DNA from: Tritrichomonas musculus | Taxonomy: Eukaryota > Parabasalia > Tritrichomonadida > Tritrichomonadidae | NCBI GenBank assembly: GCA_039105265.1 | Contig: JAPFFF010000044.1 | Span: 992,001-1,056,000 of the forward strand | DNA length: 64,000 nt | Reading direction: 5' to 3' | Shown here: piece by piece, positions 21,623-34,000 of the stretch | Numbering within the stretch: position 1 is the first letter of the stretch | Layout: the number at the start of each line of letters is the position of its first letter | Notes under the pieces: model-generated | What the model was told of the DNA's origin: nothing | Databases searched by the model: none | The model's input: only the letters and a program-made list of their open reading frames with translations | Position numbers and translations under genes: made by a program

Positions 21623-21746
21623 GAAACTTACACTTTTTGTCGTTTTTCGTTATGAAAATTAATTTCGGTCTCGCCAAAAGAAATGTTTTTTGGGAGACCA
21701 AAATTGACCAAAATTTTTTATTTTTTAATTTTTTATCAATACATAA

Positions 21747-22051
21747 ATGACAACCTCAACCTCAACCTCAGCCGAATATGTTCCATTGGTTTTGAAAATG
21801 ATTATGAAATAATGAAACAATACCCATATGATATCAGAAATAAGCACACAATGAAAATGAATTATGGTGTGAATAAAACACAAGATGGAATAATAGTAAA
21901 TCTGAATGGAAAGAAATGTTTAAAACATCGATTGATAGCTCATCAGTTTATACCCAATCCTAATAATAAAAAGCTTGTATATCATATTAATGGAGACAAA
22001 CTTGATAATCATCTTGAAAACTTATCATATGACCACCCAAGGAAATTTTAA
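21747..22051 (+). pseudogene. HNH endonuclease of Polinton E (copy 2)
   Basis: Identical in sequence to the copy at 8600-8904; looks broken about once. Confidence 0.65.
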
Positions 22052-22145
22052 TGTATAACCTCGATGTCAGAGCTGTTGGTGATGATTTCATGTGTTGCTA
22101 TCATAAATGATAACGCACCACCAATAACAATGAATGAAATATATA

Positions 22146-23778
22146 GTGTGGGGAAAAAGTTCGTGACAACTTAATAATTCATGGAATATGAAATATTTTT
22201 GATAATAATGCAAATAAATATAATCTACTTAATTGTCTCTATAAATATATAAATTTATTTTTAAAATTATTCAATACATAAAAAATTATTAATGTTTTCA
22301 GTTTCCTATGCCAAATTTTTTTTGAAAAATTTTTCAAATATGAAAATGAAATTGTTTTGGAATTTGAGATTAATGTTGAGGTAAATTGCAAATATATTTT
22401 GAATAAATAATGTTTATTTAATATTAATCGATATCTATATTATTTTTAAAAATTTTGTATTACCATTAAAAACACATTTTTTAAAATATGTTGAAATTCT
22501 GAATTTCAGTGATGTGACAAAATTTGTAAGAAAAACATCAAAACCTAAAAGTTTATAAAAAATCTCTTTTTATTTATTTGCATAATCACCATTATTATCT
22601 ATAACTTTTTGAAGCCTCTCCATCCATTGGTTATAAACAGCGATCCACGTCGATTTTTCAATTTTTTGAATGATTTCGAGCACAGCTTGAATTAACTCGT
22701 CTCTTGTCTTAAAACGATGCCCTTTTAAATTATTTTTAATATAGCCATAAAGGAAAAAGTCATTTGCACAAATGTCAGGCGAATATGGAGGTTGCGGAAG
22801 TCTTTCAATATTCAATTCTTTCATTTTTTCTTGTGACATTTGCGAATTGTGCGGCTTGGCGTTGTCCATATGTAAGCGGAGCTTAATCGATCTAGAAACG
22901 CCAGTCATGTTGTCTGCCGAGGTTTTTAATTGAGGAAGTATTTGCGTCACAAAGTATTCTGAAGTAAATGTCGTATTTTTTGGTAATACATCTATCAGAA
23001 CTATTCCACACTTAGAAAAAGCTGTAAAGAACATAACTTTTTCATCTCCTATTTTGTGTTTTGTATTTGTTGGTCTAATTCCGCCATATGTCCATAATCC
23101 ATCAGCACCATACCAGAGGAAAAACCAAGATTCATCTGCTGTAACAACTTTTCTAGCCTGATTCTCAGAAAATGACTGTAATAATGATAAAAGTTGTTTT
23201 GAAATTTCCAGTCTTGCAACTTTTTGAGACTCAGTTAGGTCGTGTGGAACCCAATGTAAACACAACTTTTTCATATGAAGTTCTTCGATTAGGATTCTTT
23301 TAACAGTTTTATGATCAATCCCTACAATATGAGAAATGTATCGACATGATGAATAAGGAAATTCATCTATTATTTTTTTCACATCATTGACTTTAGATAA
23401 AATTCTAGGCCGTCCAGTGCGGGGTAAATCAAATAGGGTTTTCCTCCCATTATCAAATTCTTTATACCATTTGAAAACCATAGCTCTTGAAGGACATGAA
23501 GAGCCATATGTAACTTGCATTTGTTTCCATGCATCATCAGGATTTGTGTTATTGAGCCAATGCGAATGTATAATGCTTCGAAATTCAACAAACATTTTTA
23601 TAAAAAATTAAACGTATATTGAATAATACGTTTATAATTCTTTACACTCATTTATTTAAAAATATTTATATAAATAGTTTTATGCATCACTTGATAACAT
23701 TTCTATATATAAAAGATTTAATCAGTTTATTTGAATATTCAATTAGTTATAAAATTGTCACGAACTTTTTCCCCACAC
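22146..23778. mobile_element. Mariner-1 (copy 2)
   Basis: Same 1633-bp element at the equivalent place of tandem unit 2, with TA on both sides. It was copied with the unit rather than inserted anew, because the site is the same to the base. Confidence 0.92.
22570..23595 (-). CDS. Mariner-1 transposase (copy 2), 341 aa
   Basis: Same protein as the copy at 9423-10448, with the DD34D triad (D154, D244, D279), WVPHDL signature and GRPR motif all present. Two identical uninterrupted copies reflect the recent tandem duplication, not selection. Confidence 0.95.
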   Translation of the reverse strand: MFVEFRSIIHSHWLNNTNPDDAWKQMQVTYGSSCPSRAMVFKWYKEFDNGRKTLFDLPRTGRPRILSKVNDVKKIIDEFPYSSCRYISHIVGIDHKTVKRILIEELHMKKLCLHWVPHDLTESQKVARLEISKQLLSLLQSFSENQARKVVTADESWFFLWYGADGLWTYGGIRPTNTKHKIGDEKVMFFTAFSKCGIVLIDVLPKNTTFTSEYFVTQILPQLKTSADNMTGVSRSIKLRLHMDNAKPHNSQMSQEKMKELNIERLPQPPYSPDICANDFFLYGYIKNNLKGHRFKTRDELIQAVLEIIQKIEKSTWIAVYNQWMERLQKVIDNNGDYANK

Positions 23779-23780
23779 TA

Positions 23781-23965
23781 TAATTTATTGATATCACAAA
23801 TAAAACGATTAACTGACCCAATCGATTACACACCAATACCAAAGGAATACGAGCGAATCGAATTAATTTATTTTCAACCATTGAGTGTTCTGTTGAAACG
23901 AGATGATAAGACATTGAGTCAACAAATGAAGAAATTGAAAGAAGAGACAAAAATAAAAATGTTCA
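23781..23965 (+). pseudogene. Remnant of a small Polinton E gene, left piece (copy 2)
   Basis: Same as 10634-10818, ending where Polinton A3 enters. Coding-like sequence follows A3 on the other side at 37553. Confidence 0.45.
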
Positions 23966-24018
23966 AGTAGTATACGTTAGGCTGTGCGCCCTTAACGGTC
24001 GCCCAGACCTAACTGCGC
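23966..24018. repeat. Polinton A3 left terminal inverted repeat
   Basis: Perfect inverse of 37500-37552 over 53 bases, with the internal hairpin described for 10819-10871. Confidence 0.9.
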
Positions 24019-24103
24019 TGATGATTTCACCAAGGCCATTTATAAATTTTTTTCTCTATTTTTATTTTTATTTTTAAATTTTTTTCTTCATATCAAAAAA
24101 CAA

Positions 24104-24403
24104 ATGTTGGGAAAAAGAAGGAACTATATGATCACATTCTGGACACATGAATACCCTAAAGAGCTGCCAGATAACTCCACTTATCTATGTACATGTGAGG
24201 ATACTTGTGAGAATGGCAGATATCATGGTCATGCATTCATTTATTTCAAAAATCCAGAAGATATGAAGTGTGTTAAGAGCTTATTTGGTCATAATGCTCA
24301 TTTAGAAGTGCCTCGTAGAAACAGCTGGTGTATTCGATATATACTGAATAACAATACGAGAAAACATGACTTCCAAGAATTTGGTGAACGGCCATTAGAT
24401 TAA
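24104..24403 (+). CDS. Stand-alone HUH (Rep-like) endonuclease domain (Polinton A3)
   Basis: Same 99-residue protein as at 10957-11256, first gene inside the left repeat of A3. Confidence 0.62.
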   Translation: MLGKRRNYMITFWTHEYPKELPDNSTYLCTCEDTCENGRYHGHAFIYFKNPEDMKCVKSLFGHNAHLEVPRRNSWCIRYILNNNTRKHDFQEFGERPLD

Positions 24404-24420
24404 TTTTTTGTATTTGAAAA

Positions 24421-24732
24421 ATGAGCTTTGTTCCATTAAAAGGCTTTATAAATGACTATGAGATTTTAAATAAATACCCTTTCACAATAAGAAATAAGAA
24501 GACACGTAAACCATTGAAAGATTCAAAACATAACGAAGGTTATTTGACGGTTAATTTGAATGGTGTAAATTATTTAAAACACGTTATTATTGCCAAACAA
24601 TTTTTGCCTAACGATGATCCTGCTCACAAAAAAGAAGTCGATCATAAAAACCGCAATCGTAAAGATAACCGTCTATGTAATTTACGATGGGTAACACATT
24701 CTGAAAACAATTATAATCGTAAAATGCCGTAA
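24421..24732 (+). CDS. HNH endonuclease (Polinton A3)
   Basis: Same 103-residue protein as at 11274-11585, with the VDHKNRNRKDNRLCNLRWVT core. Confidence 0.85.
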   Translation: MSFVPLKGFINDYEILNKYPFTIRNKKTRKPLKDSKHNEGYLTVNLNGVNYLKHVIIAKQFLPNDDPAHKKEVDHKNRNRKDNRLCNLRWVTHSENNYNRKMP

Positions 24733-24748
24733 TTTATTTTTATTCAAA

Positions 24749-27462
24749 ATGTCAGATATAATAATTATTCAAGGTCAAATTCGTTTTAATCCACCTATAA
24801 CAAATCAAAAAGTTGCAGATTTGAAAAGAGAACACAATTTTAAATATATAGATATCACAAATAATTATGTGACATGTTTAGTGCCCTATAATTGGATACC
24901 AGCAAAGGGGTTTAGGGATGAATTAGAAATATTTGCGAATAATATGAAGGGCAAATTATTTAGAGAACGCTTTAGTGGTGAAATTTTGGCCTATAAAGGA
25001 TCGCCTAATGCTAAATCTGCTTGGCGTTATTTCATTAAATATGGGAAGGTGCAAAGTGACAATAATGCTGCCTTTAAGTTCATAAAATATTATAAGCCCA
25101 AACCAAAAAGACATGCAAAATGGGTGAAGCCAGAGCATGATGATGCATTACCGCCACCTCAAGAAGAACCATCACAAAATAAAACAATCTTTCAGAAAAA
25201 GTCATCGTCTTCGGCCAAACCTATACTTAAAAAGTTGGCATCTTCATCGTCTTCTTCTCAAACATCTACATTATCATCAAGCGGTACATCAAGAGCGCCA
25301 TCTCCTCCCCCACCCCCACAAACATCCCCTCAATCATCAAAACAAACATCAAGGCACACATCAAGACCACCAACACCTCCAATGGATCTAGACCAATTTA
25401 TTGATTATAATGCAATCACTGATAATAATTCACAATTAGAATCAAAAGAAGTATATCCATATCTAAAACTATTAGTAGAAAAAGGAAAAAAGGTGAAAAG
25501 AATAGGACATGTAGCCTTATTGCCTCCTGATTGGTTTTATTATCTATATGAGAATCCGAAACAAGAAGCAGTGGACTCTCTCTTTGAGTATCTTAGTAAA
25601 GCTCCACAATTTAATAAGAAACCAATTGATTATTATGATTGCATTGTAATTCCTGCTGAACTAGAGGAACATTGGATATTATAGGGTTGCATTTGGCACG
25701 GTTTGGGCAAAAAAGCTGCCCACCCAAGTTATTTTGATAACCCAACGGGTATAAGCAAATTATTTGTTGAATATTTTAAATATGTTGTTTTGCAACCCTA
25801 TTAATTATATTTAACTTTTCTTAAAAATATGTATATTTTAAATATGTTGTTTTGCATAAAAATAATAAAATATAATTAAAATTAAAATAGATATTTTGGA
25901 GTTTTTATTTATTAATTTATTTTTTTATATATTCAATTTTTTCAAAGATAAATTCTGTTGTTATTTATAAATTCTATTGGGCTGGATACTTTTCTATGTT
26001 TTCATTCAATTTTTCAGTTAAAAAATAAAAATTTGCCCTGGGCAAAGTGGCTGGGCAGCGACGATAGCCCATTTTTTCAATCCTTTTTAATCGGGGCTGG
26101 GCTAGCCCAAGGGAAGTTATATGATAAATTCAAAAGCTATTTTTAATATTTTTCTTTTTAAATCATTATCTTTTCTTTAATATATGATATTAATTGATTA
26201 TTGTGTTTGATAAAATAAAAAAATTCAAACATATTTTTGTATATAAATAAAATAAAGTTTGGAATGGATTTTTGGCAAGATATTTCATTAAAATAATCAT
26301 AAAATTAGGATAATAAAGTGAAATAAATATCAATATATTTAATAATCATATAAAATGTAAATAAAATATTAAATAAATTAAAATAATTATATTTTTATTA
26401 TTGAATAATTTAATAAATTAAAAAAAATAAATATTTATGAATATTCTCGTTTAAAGTATATTTAATCATTATATTATTACATATTAAAAATAGATACTCA
26501 TTATAAAATATAATATATAAATATATTGTTTAAAATAATTAAGAAAAGATATAATATTTAAAAAAGACATTTTAATTAACAGAATTCACAAAATAAATAA
26601 AAAGAATTCCATGAACAAAGGGCACATTACCGATTTTTTTTAGTTCAAATAATAATAAAAATGATGAATTAATAGATTCAAATGCAACTACATTCCACAA
26701 CTAGCAATCAAATTCAGAACAAATATCATCATTTTCATAATTTGGAAGTATTGATATATATTTTATGCTTTTATTCAATACCGAAAAGTTCACACTTTAA
26801 TGATGTCCTTAAAAAGTGGCCTTTACATTGTACAATTGATCACATCACATCATCATAATTTTTGAGGCTCAATTGCCCAGTGGGCTGCCCACTTCTTCAA
26901 TTTTTTGACCCTATGCAACCCTAGGATATTAATAGTAATCGATAATGGCAATAAAGATATCGGTGTATATGATTCAAACATGAAAGCATACCCAGATATC
27001 GGTAAAATAATAAATAAATTCTTGAAATCACAAGGCATTAATCAGAAATATCCAATGAGATATAATCGTGTTCCTAAACAAAATAATGATATTGATTGTG
27101 CTATATTAATGATGCAAAATGCAAGGATATTATTGCATGATGGTAAATGGCCTTATCCAATAGATGACGTACCTAATATTAGACAAAGAATTGCACGTGA
27201 ATTAAAGAGCAAATCATTAGAAACAGCTGCCCTCCCACCTACACCACCAAGTTTTCAAAAACATTCTAACAACACAGAAAAACCGACTCTCCCCAAAAAA
27301 AAAATGAGTCAAGCTGAGAAGGAAAGAATCGAACAAGAGACTTATAATTATTTTATTAAAAAAGGTGCATATCATTTAGCTAAATCATATAAATACCCTT
27401 ATTGGAATGTTCATGAAGATGTAGAATCTGGTGTACCAAAAGATAAATCAAAAAGAATGTAA
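24749..27462 (+). pseudogene. Adenain-like protease gene of Polinton A3, interrupted by a hAT element
   Basis: Same gene and same hAT insertion site as at 11602-14315; the His of EEHW and the Gln/Cys motif PKQNNDIDCA lie on opposite sides of the insertion. Confidence 0.75.
25682..26923. mobile_element. Non-autonomous hAT-type element (copy 2)
   Basis: Same 1242-bp element with TAGGGTTGCA ends and GGATATTA duplications at 25674-25681 and 26924-26931. Confidence 0.88.
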
Positions 27463-27487
27463 ATTAAAAATTTTTCAATAAATAAAA

Positions 27488-27856
27488 ATGCCAGAATTAA
27501 TTTTGCCAATTGAATGTTCACTTTATTTTAATAAAACATTGAAAAAGACAGAAATATCTGAATTATCAGAAATTTGTAAATCAAAGTTTAAATTATCAAA
27601 CAAAAAAATAATCTTTACTGATTGGGCAAAGAAATTTGATTGGGATGATTATGAGGACGTTAAAGAAATATTGAATTTAGTGGCCAAATATTGTTCAGTA
27701 CATAAAATCACACTTTTTGGATCGATAATTGGTTATATAGGTGAAAGGAATGAAAATATGGTCAAATCAAAAGCCTATCAGATTCAATTGAAAAAGGGAG
27801 ATATAATTCCAAAGGAAATAATCCTTCATGCTAGGAAACCAAGAAAGAATAAGTAA
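27488..27856 (+). CDS. Polinton A protein of unknown function, 122 aa (A3)
   Basis: Same protein as at 14341-14709. Confidence 0.55.
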   Translation: MPELILPIECSLYFNKTLKKTEISELSEICKSKFKLSNKKIIFTDWAKKFDWDDYEDVKEILNLVAKYCSVHKITLFGSIIGYIGERNENMVKSKAYQIQLKKGDIIPKEIILHARKPRKNK

Positions 27857-27876
27857 GATATTTATTTTTAGTCAAA

Positions 27877-28842
27877 ATGGAGTTACCGCCAAGAGTTAAA
27901 ACACAACACCCTAATCGCGAAAATATTGTACATGATGCTAACGTTCCTGTCCCAATTGAGACTGCTTTTTTCTTAGAGGACTCACAAAGAGATCCAAGCA
28001 AATTTAATCGTTTTTATTTCAATTTTCCTGGTGATTGGTCAACGTCAAACAAAGGCGAAACAATTGTGGGTGTAAGGTCAATGTGGCTCGTTTCAAAAAG
28101 ACGAAAACTTGAATTCACCATCTCAATTGCTAAATATTTAAAGGTTTCATTTGATAAAATACCTGGATTCAGTATACACGATAGAATTAAATCTATGACT
28201 TCATCTCTTTATCAGGATGATTTAAAAATCAAAGAAATAAAAGTAATTGACTGGCTCTCAACAGAAAGAGATTTCAGAGGATTTTTTGAAGCAGTCCACA
28301 ATGCTTTGAAATCATATATCTCAATATGGTGGAATAGCATCACTAACGCATTTGAACAATCTGATATTGATGTTTTGAATAGAGACATACAAATTGATGG
28401 TTATTATAACGAAAAAGGTTTTCATGAAAAAATATATTCTAAACGAAACAATAATTCTTTAGATAAATACGGTTGTGCTTTCAAAATAACTGAAATGAAT
28501 AAAGATTTTGAGGAAGTATTCAATATTGGTGACGGACCTACTCAAAATAGAAAAGGAAAATATAATTTGTATGAAAATGAATTAATTTTTGATAATATTT
28601 GGGATCGTCATTCATGTAAAGTTTATTCTTCACTTGGCGAACAATCATTACATAATTATATCGGTAATTCACAAATTTATTATAATCCTATCAAATATTT
28701 TAAATTGAATTCCTCTGATCAACGGTTTTGGATTGAATTATATTCTGCCAGACAATACAATGCCCCCGTTAAATTACCCAATGGAGAAACTTTTGTCATG
28801 GAAATGCAGTTCTTGCCTTATAATAAGATGTTATACGTTTAA
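27877..28842 (+). CDS. Candidate minor capsid protein (Polinton A3), 321 aa
   Basis: Same protein as at 14730-15695, again directly before the integrase part. Confidence 0.6.
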   Translation: MELPPRVKTQHPNRENIVHDANVPVPIETAFFLEDSQRDPSKFNRFYFNFPGDWSTSNKGETIVGVRSMWLVSKRRKLEFTISIAKYLKVSFDKIPGFSIHDRIKSMTSSLYQDDLKIKEIKVIDWLSTERDFRGFFEAVHNALKSYISIWWNSITNAFEQSDIDVLNRDIQIDGYYNEKGFHEKIYSKRNNNSLDKYGCAFKITEMNKDFEEVFNIGDGPTQNRKGKYNLYENELIFDNIWDRHSCKVYSSLGEQSLHNYIGNSQIYYNPIKYFKLNSSDQRFWIELYSARQYNAPVKLPNGETFVMEMQFLPYNKMLYV

Positions 28843-28853
28843 TTTATAAAAAA

Positions 28854-29105
28854 ATGACATCACTTGCAGAATTATACAAGGAATATCCATACCGTGGTCC
28901 AGCTTTTGAAAAACATGCACTTGAAAAAGGTTATTCGAAAAAAGAGATAAGGAAATTTCAATCAGAATCCGTTGTTCATGATCAAAAAGTGCCAACTCCT
29001 AAATATATACCAATCGTATCGTCTCATTCCGGAGGTTTTCAGATGGATACGTTTATAAACGATAAAGGAGCTAACGGTTTGAATTATTTGATGCTTATCA
29101 ATTAA
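28854..29105 (+). pseudogene. Integrase, N-terminal part (Polinton A3)
   Basis: Same sequence as at 15707-15958. Confidence 0.8.
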
Positions 29106-30346
29106 GTGGCAAACCGCAAAACTTTATTCAAAGATGTGTAAGCGGAGGAAGAACAATGACAGCATCAAATCAAAAGCAATATATAGAAGGAAGAATACAA
29201 GATTTTGATGCAGTTAGCCTTTATCCTTCAGCTATGTATGTAATGGATGGTGTTGCTAAAGGAAAACCGAAAATTTTGCCTCAAAATATAGACCATGATC
29301 AATTGATGAAATATGACACTTTTTTTATTGAAATCAATATTAATGAAATCAAGTGCAAATCCGATAAGCCATATAAATTCGGGCAAGTCTTTAGACGAAA
29401 TGATAAGGGCTCAAAAATATTTGACAATGATCCTGTTAGCAATTTTTATATTGACAAGATTGCACTAATGGATTTAATAGAGTTCTATGATATCAAATAC
29501 GAAATCATTCGTGGTTACTATTTTGATGAAGGATTTAATAAGAAGATTAATGAGTTCATTCTTGGATTATTTAATTTAAGACTCAAATATAAGAAAGAGA
29601 AGAATCCACTGCAGTCAACCATCAAATTGCTATTGAATTCAATCTATGGCAAATCAATATTGAAAGCGATGAAAACCGAAACAAAAAGTGTACCCAGAGA
29701 TGAGCTAATGAAATACATTTGGCGCAATTATAACTTTATCACAGAAATCTATGATGAACCGACAATTGATAGATGCTATGTGAAAAAGCTGAAGCCGATC
29801 AATGATCATTTCAATCTCCCACAATTTGGTGCTAGCGTTCTTTCATGGTCAAAACATTTGATGAATCATGTTATGGCTAGTGCAGAACAAAATGGGATTG
29901 AAATATTCTATCAAGATACCGATAGCATGCACCTATATGAAGAGGATGTGAAAAAAGTGGCAGAGATCTTTAAGGAGAAATATAATGCTGAATTAATAGG
30001 TGAAAACATGTGTCAATTTCATAATGATTTTGACGGTTTTGAGGGTGCAGTAGGCCAAATACATTCACGAAAACTGATCGCATTAGGCAAGAAAAGTTAT
30101 TTAGATATCTTAGTCGATGAAGAAGGAAAAGAAGGATATCATATAAGACTCAAGGGCATTCCTCATCAAGTGATCATTAATAATTGTAAACGAATGGGCA
30201 TCACAATTGAAGAACTCTATGAAAAATTGTATGCTGGGGCCAAAATGGAGTTCAATTTATTAGATGGCACAAATACATTCAGAAAAACTCAAACTTTTCA
30301 GCAGACTAATATCAAAAAGTTTAGCAGGACCCTTAAATTCATTTAG
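29097..30346 (+). pseudogene. DNA polymerase B, C-terminal part (Polinton A3)
   Basis: Same sequence as at 15950-17199, with polymerase motifs A, B and C. Confidence 0.85.
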
Positions 30347-31076
30347 TTAACACATCCTTAACGTCTGCATCTTTAGCTGGCTTTACTTTAATTGAAACAA
30401 ACAAAGGACTTTTTAAAGCGATAGGCTGAAATTGGAAATCGACTAAACTTAATTCTAAATATTTTAAACTATCTGTGTTTGTTTTTATTTTTATTGGTTT
30501 TCCTTCTTTCTCAAAGTCATAAATCAGTGGCTTGCCGTCTATAGCCATTGTGTTTATATTTCCTATAACTGAAGGAGTATACTCTTGATCTCCAATAGCT
30601 GAATACATCGGATTACCTTGTAAAGAGACTAAATAAAGTTTTGTATGAGTTATGATCGGCAAATCTGGCACAATAAAGGGTTCTTTAGGATCAATTGTCA
30701 AAGGCAACGGAGTGTTATATAATCCAGTCAATAATGCTGCTCTGTGAGATATTGATGTAATTGTTGTTTTCAAACTTGCTGTTATCTTAAATGTGCGTTT
30801 ATTTTTATCATATTCCCATGCTAATTCACTTTTCTGACTAAAAATTTGTTCAAGTTGTTTGATAGAATAATGATAGGACTCAGAAAATTCAATAGTATGA
30901 ACGGTTTTGCCAACTTGATATTTCATATAATCATCTTTTGTACTTAATAATATGTTTGAATTAGTGTTTATAGAAGACACATAATATTTTACATAGCTGC
31001 ATTTCCAAGGTATATTCATCGTCAAAGACACAGTATGATATTTTTGTGAGTCACGGCTTTGCATAGAAATTAACAT
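30339..31076 (-). CDS. Polinton A opposite-strand protein (copy 3)
   Basis: Same 245-residue protein as at 4042-4779; divergent from the fibre gene by 16 bases. Confidence 0.6.
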   Translation of the reverse strand: MLISMQSRDSQKYHTVSLTMNIPWKCSYVKYYVSSINTNSNILLSTKDDYMKYQVGKTVHTIEFSESYHYSIKQLEQIFSQKSELAWEYDKNKRTFKITASLKTTITSISHRAALLTGLYNTPLPLTIDPKEPFIVPDLPIITHTKLYLVSLQGNPMYSAIGDQEYTPSVIGNINTMAIDGKPLIYDFEKEGKPIKIKTNTDSLKYLELSLVDFQFQPIALKSPLFVSIKVKPAKDADVKDVLTK

Positions 31077-31092
31077 TTATTTATTATTAAAT

Positions 31093-34000
31093 ATGTCGAT
31101 TGGTTTATACTCAATTCAATCAAGTGAGGCTGAGACATTAAAATCAAATGGAATAGAAATCAAAGTCGGAGAAGATGAGAATGGAAATAAAATTGTTCAA
31201 ATAGAAGATGAAGATGGTTCTTCAGTTTTCTTCAATAACATTTATAATAAAACAGAGATAGATGCCTATATAACTGCAGGTGCAGGTATAAAACCAGGAG
31301 ATATAAAAAACTTATATAAGGTCAATATTTATCCAACAGGACAAATCAAGGTGAATGGCAAATTGACCAATGCTTTCACCTTAGAACAGCTTTATAAATG
31401 TTTGAATGATAATTCAGATGCTATTCAAAACTCTCTAAATCAATTGAAAATAGACGCAACTTTTGATGTAAACCGTGAAATTTCAGACTTAACATTGAAA
31501 GGATTAGATTTTGATCTAAAGAATAAACATTATATCTCAACAGAAAACAATTCAATAAAGACATATAATCAATTAATAAGAGTACTCAATCAGTTTATTA
31601 AACATTCAAGGGCTATGACGGTTATCAGCCCAGATAATAAACTATTGAAAATGCTCCCCCTTAAAAAAGAGGATGGTGCTCAACTTTTGGATTATTGGGA
31701 GGATAAACGATGCTATTATGAAAAAGAAAAAGTAACCACAATTAATGAGATTATTGAATCATTGAATATCACTCTTGAAAATTTATATAATTGGATGAAA
31801 ACATTCAATAATTTGAAAGATTTCGGTTTTGACAGTTCATCAAATATTAAACCAGATGGAAAAGCAAAAGTGATAACGTATGAAGAAACCGAAAAAGAAT
31901 CAGAACCATGGTATGGATCATTTTTGACCAAAAATAGAATGAAAACTAAAGACGAACCTATCACAAATTTTGACCAAATGGTCAATGCAATCAATACAAA
32001 CACAGAAACAATATCTCAAATGCATGAAGATATTATGGAAGGCTTAAATAATCAAGAAGTGACAGTATATAATGATGCCAAAGATGAAATAGAGACAAAA
32101 ACTTTAAAAACAAAAACAGTGAACGATAAAGGTGAAATCGAATATGATAATATAGCCAATGTTTTTGAAAAATTGAAGAAGGCCGATAAACAGAATCAGA
32201 ATTTTTTCCGTCATATCATGGAGAATTTTAATAAAACTGCTTTGAAAAATATATATAATAATTTTAAACAGACTGTGTTTGGTAAAGATGGAGAAACATA
32301 TCAGAAGACATATATAGCACATTTTGATGATGATGTTGCTGGTGATAAACATTTTGCCGTTGTCGACTTTTTGAATCAATACTTTTCAAATACAAGCAGT
32401 TTTGAAGACTGGAAAGAATGGATAGGCAAAAATATAAATAAACAGAAAATGATGGAGGTTCTTGATAAAATTCAGATACCATTTCATAAATTAGATGGAG
32501 AAATAGAAAATAGAGAATATCGTTTTATGTTTGATGGAGAGGATATCGTTGATATTGAAAATCCAGTTGATATAGGCAAGTTCATGGATTGGCTCAAAGA
32601 GATAATTCAAAATAGTAAATATACAGCTCCAATACAAACATTTTTATATAACAACTTTTCCAAAGAAAAATTTATTGAAATATTTAACGGCACAGTTCAA
32701 TTAATATGGGATAAATCCACAAAAAAAATTATTCATGCAGTTTATCAATTTGTCAATCATCCAATAGAAACGACGGGTGATATCGTTATTGAAGTGAATA
32801 GTGCTTATGAATTTTTGAAAAAATATTATGAAAACCAAACAGAGCTTATGAAAAGTATCCTTACTGTTATTTTGGTTCTTCTTGGTTCAGGAATTACGGG
32901 AATGGTAATCACAAGTGCATTCAAAAAGATTCGTGCCAAAAAAATTGAAAATGGACGTTTAGCATTAAGCACGAGCAATTTTGAAGGAGGGCAATTGTTG
33001 GATATTAATAATGGCATTATTATGATGATGGAAATGATAATAATGATGATTATAATAATGATGACGATATGAGAGACCCTAGTTTTCAGGGATGGATCGA
33101 TACAACAAATAGAAATATTCGAAATATTATTCAGCAACATAATGTTTTAGAAGAAAGAGTCTCAAATATAAGAGAATGCAATTGTAATGATAATAATAAT
33201 AATAATAATAATCAAAGATTTTTTGGCCAAATTTCTCAACAACAACATCTTGACATTCAACAATTAATTCAAAAGCAAAATCATTTAATAATTGATAATA
33301 GTGTCGGCTCTTTTGTTGATGCGATGTTTCAACCAGAAATATATCAAGAAGCAGCAACTCAAGTGAACACAACGATAAAAAGACGACGAAAAAAGAAAGA
33401 AAAAGTGAATGTAATTGACACATCACATGATCGTTCTTTTCGAAGAGATGAAAATTATGTTTTTGACATATTAACTGATCATTGGGTTCTTCATAATAAT
33501 TCTAATTTTCAATCTGGTTGGCGAACAAATCTTAATGCACAAAATATGCCACGCAATTTTATCATTGACACTTTTCATGGTGAATGGGTTGCTGTCGGTG
33601 CAGAAAATGGTATTCAAGAATCAAATACAGACTGGAGAACGAATCCTAGTTCAGCATTAGCAACCTTTCTGTTGCCATCTCAAATAAATGATGGTGTTTT
33701 TCGTTGGAGTGATAGATATGATCAATGGACATTTCATGCAAATTATAACTCATATACAAATCAAGATCAAAGTGAAAGATTAGAATGGCAAAGAGATCAA
33801 AGACAACATTTTGGTGATAATTATGTTTGGAATGTTTTTGATCAAGAATGGCAAGAACATGGACAGAATTTTGAAGCTGGATGGAGAACCAATCATGAAT
33901 TTGTTCCTCCTGATAACTATGTATGGGATGATTATTTAGAAGAGTGGGTGATGTTATCATATAGAAATAGAGGTTTTGACAGCAATTGGAGAAATAGCTA

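Larger units (their letters stand above)
15949..29095. repeat. Tandem unit 2 (about 13.15 kb)
   Basis: Second copy of the 13.15 kb unit. Mariner-1 and the hAT insertion lie at exactly equivalent positions to unit 1, so the unit was copied after those insertions. Differences from unit 1 that I could see by eye are confined to the fibre gene. Confidence 0.92.
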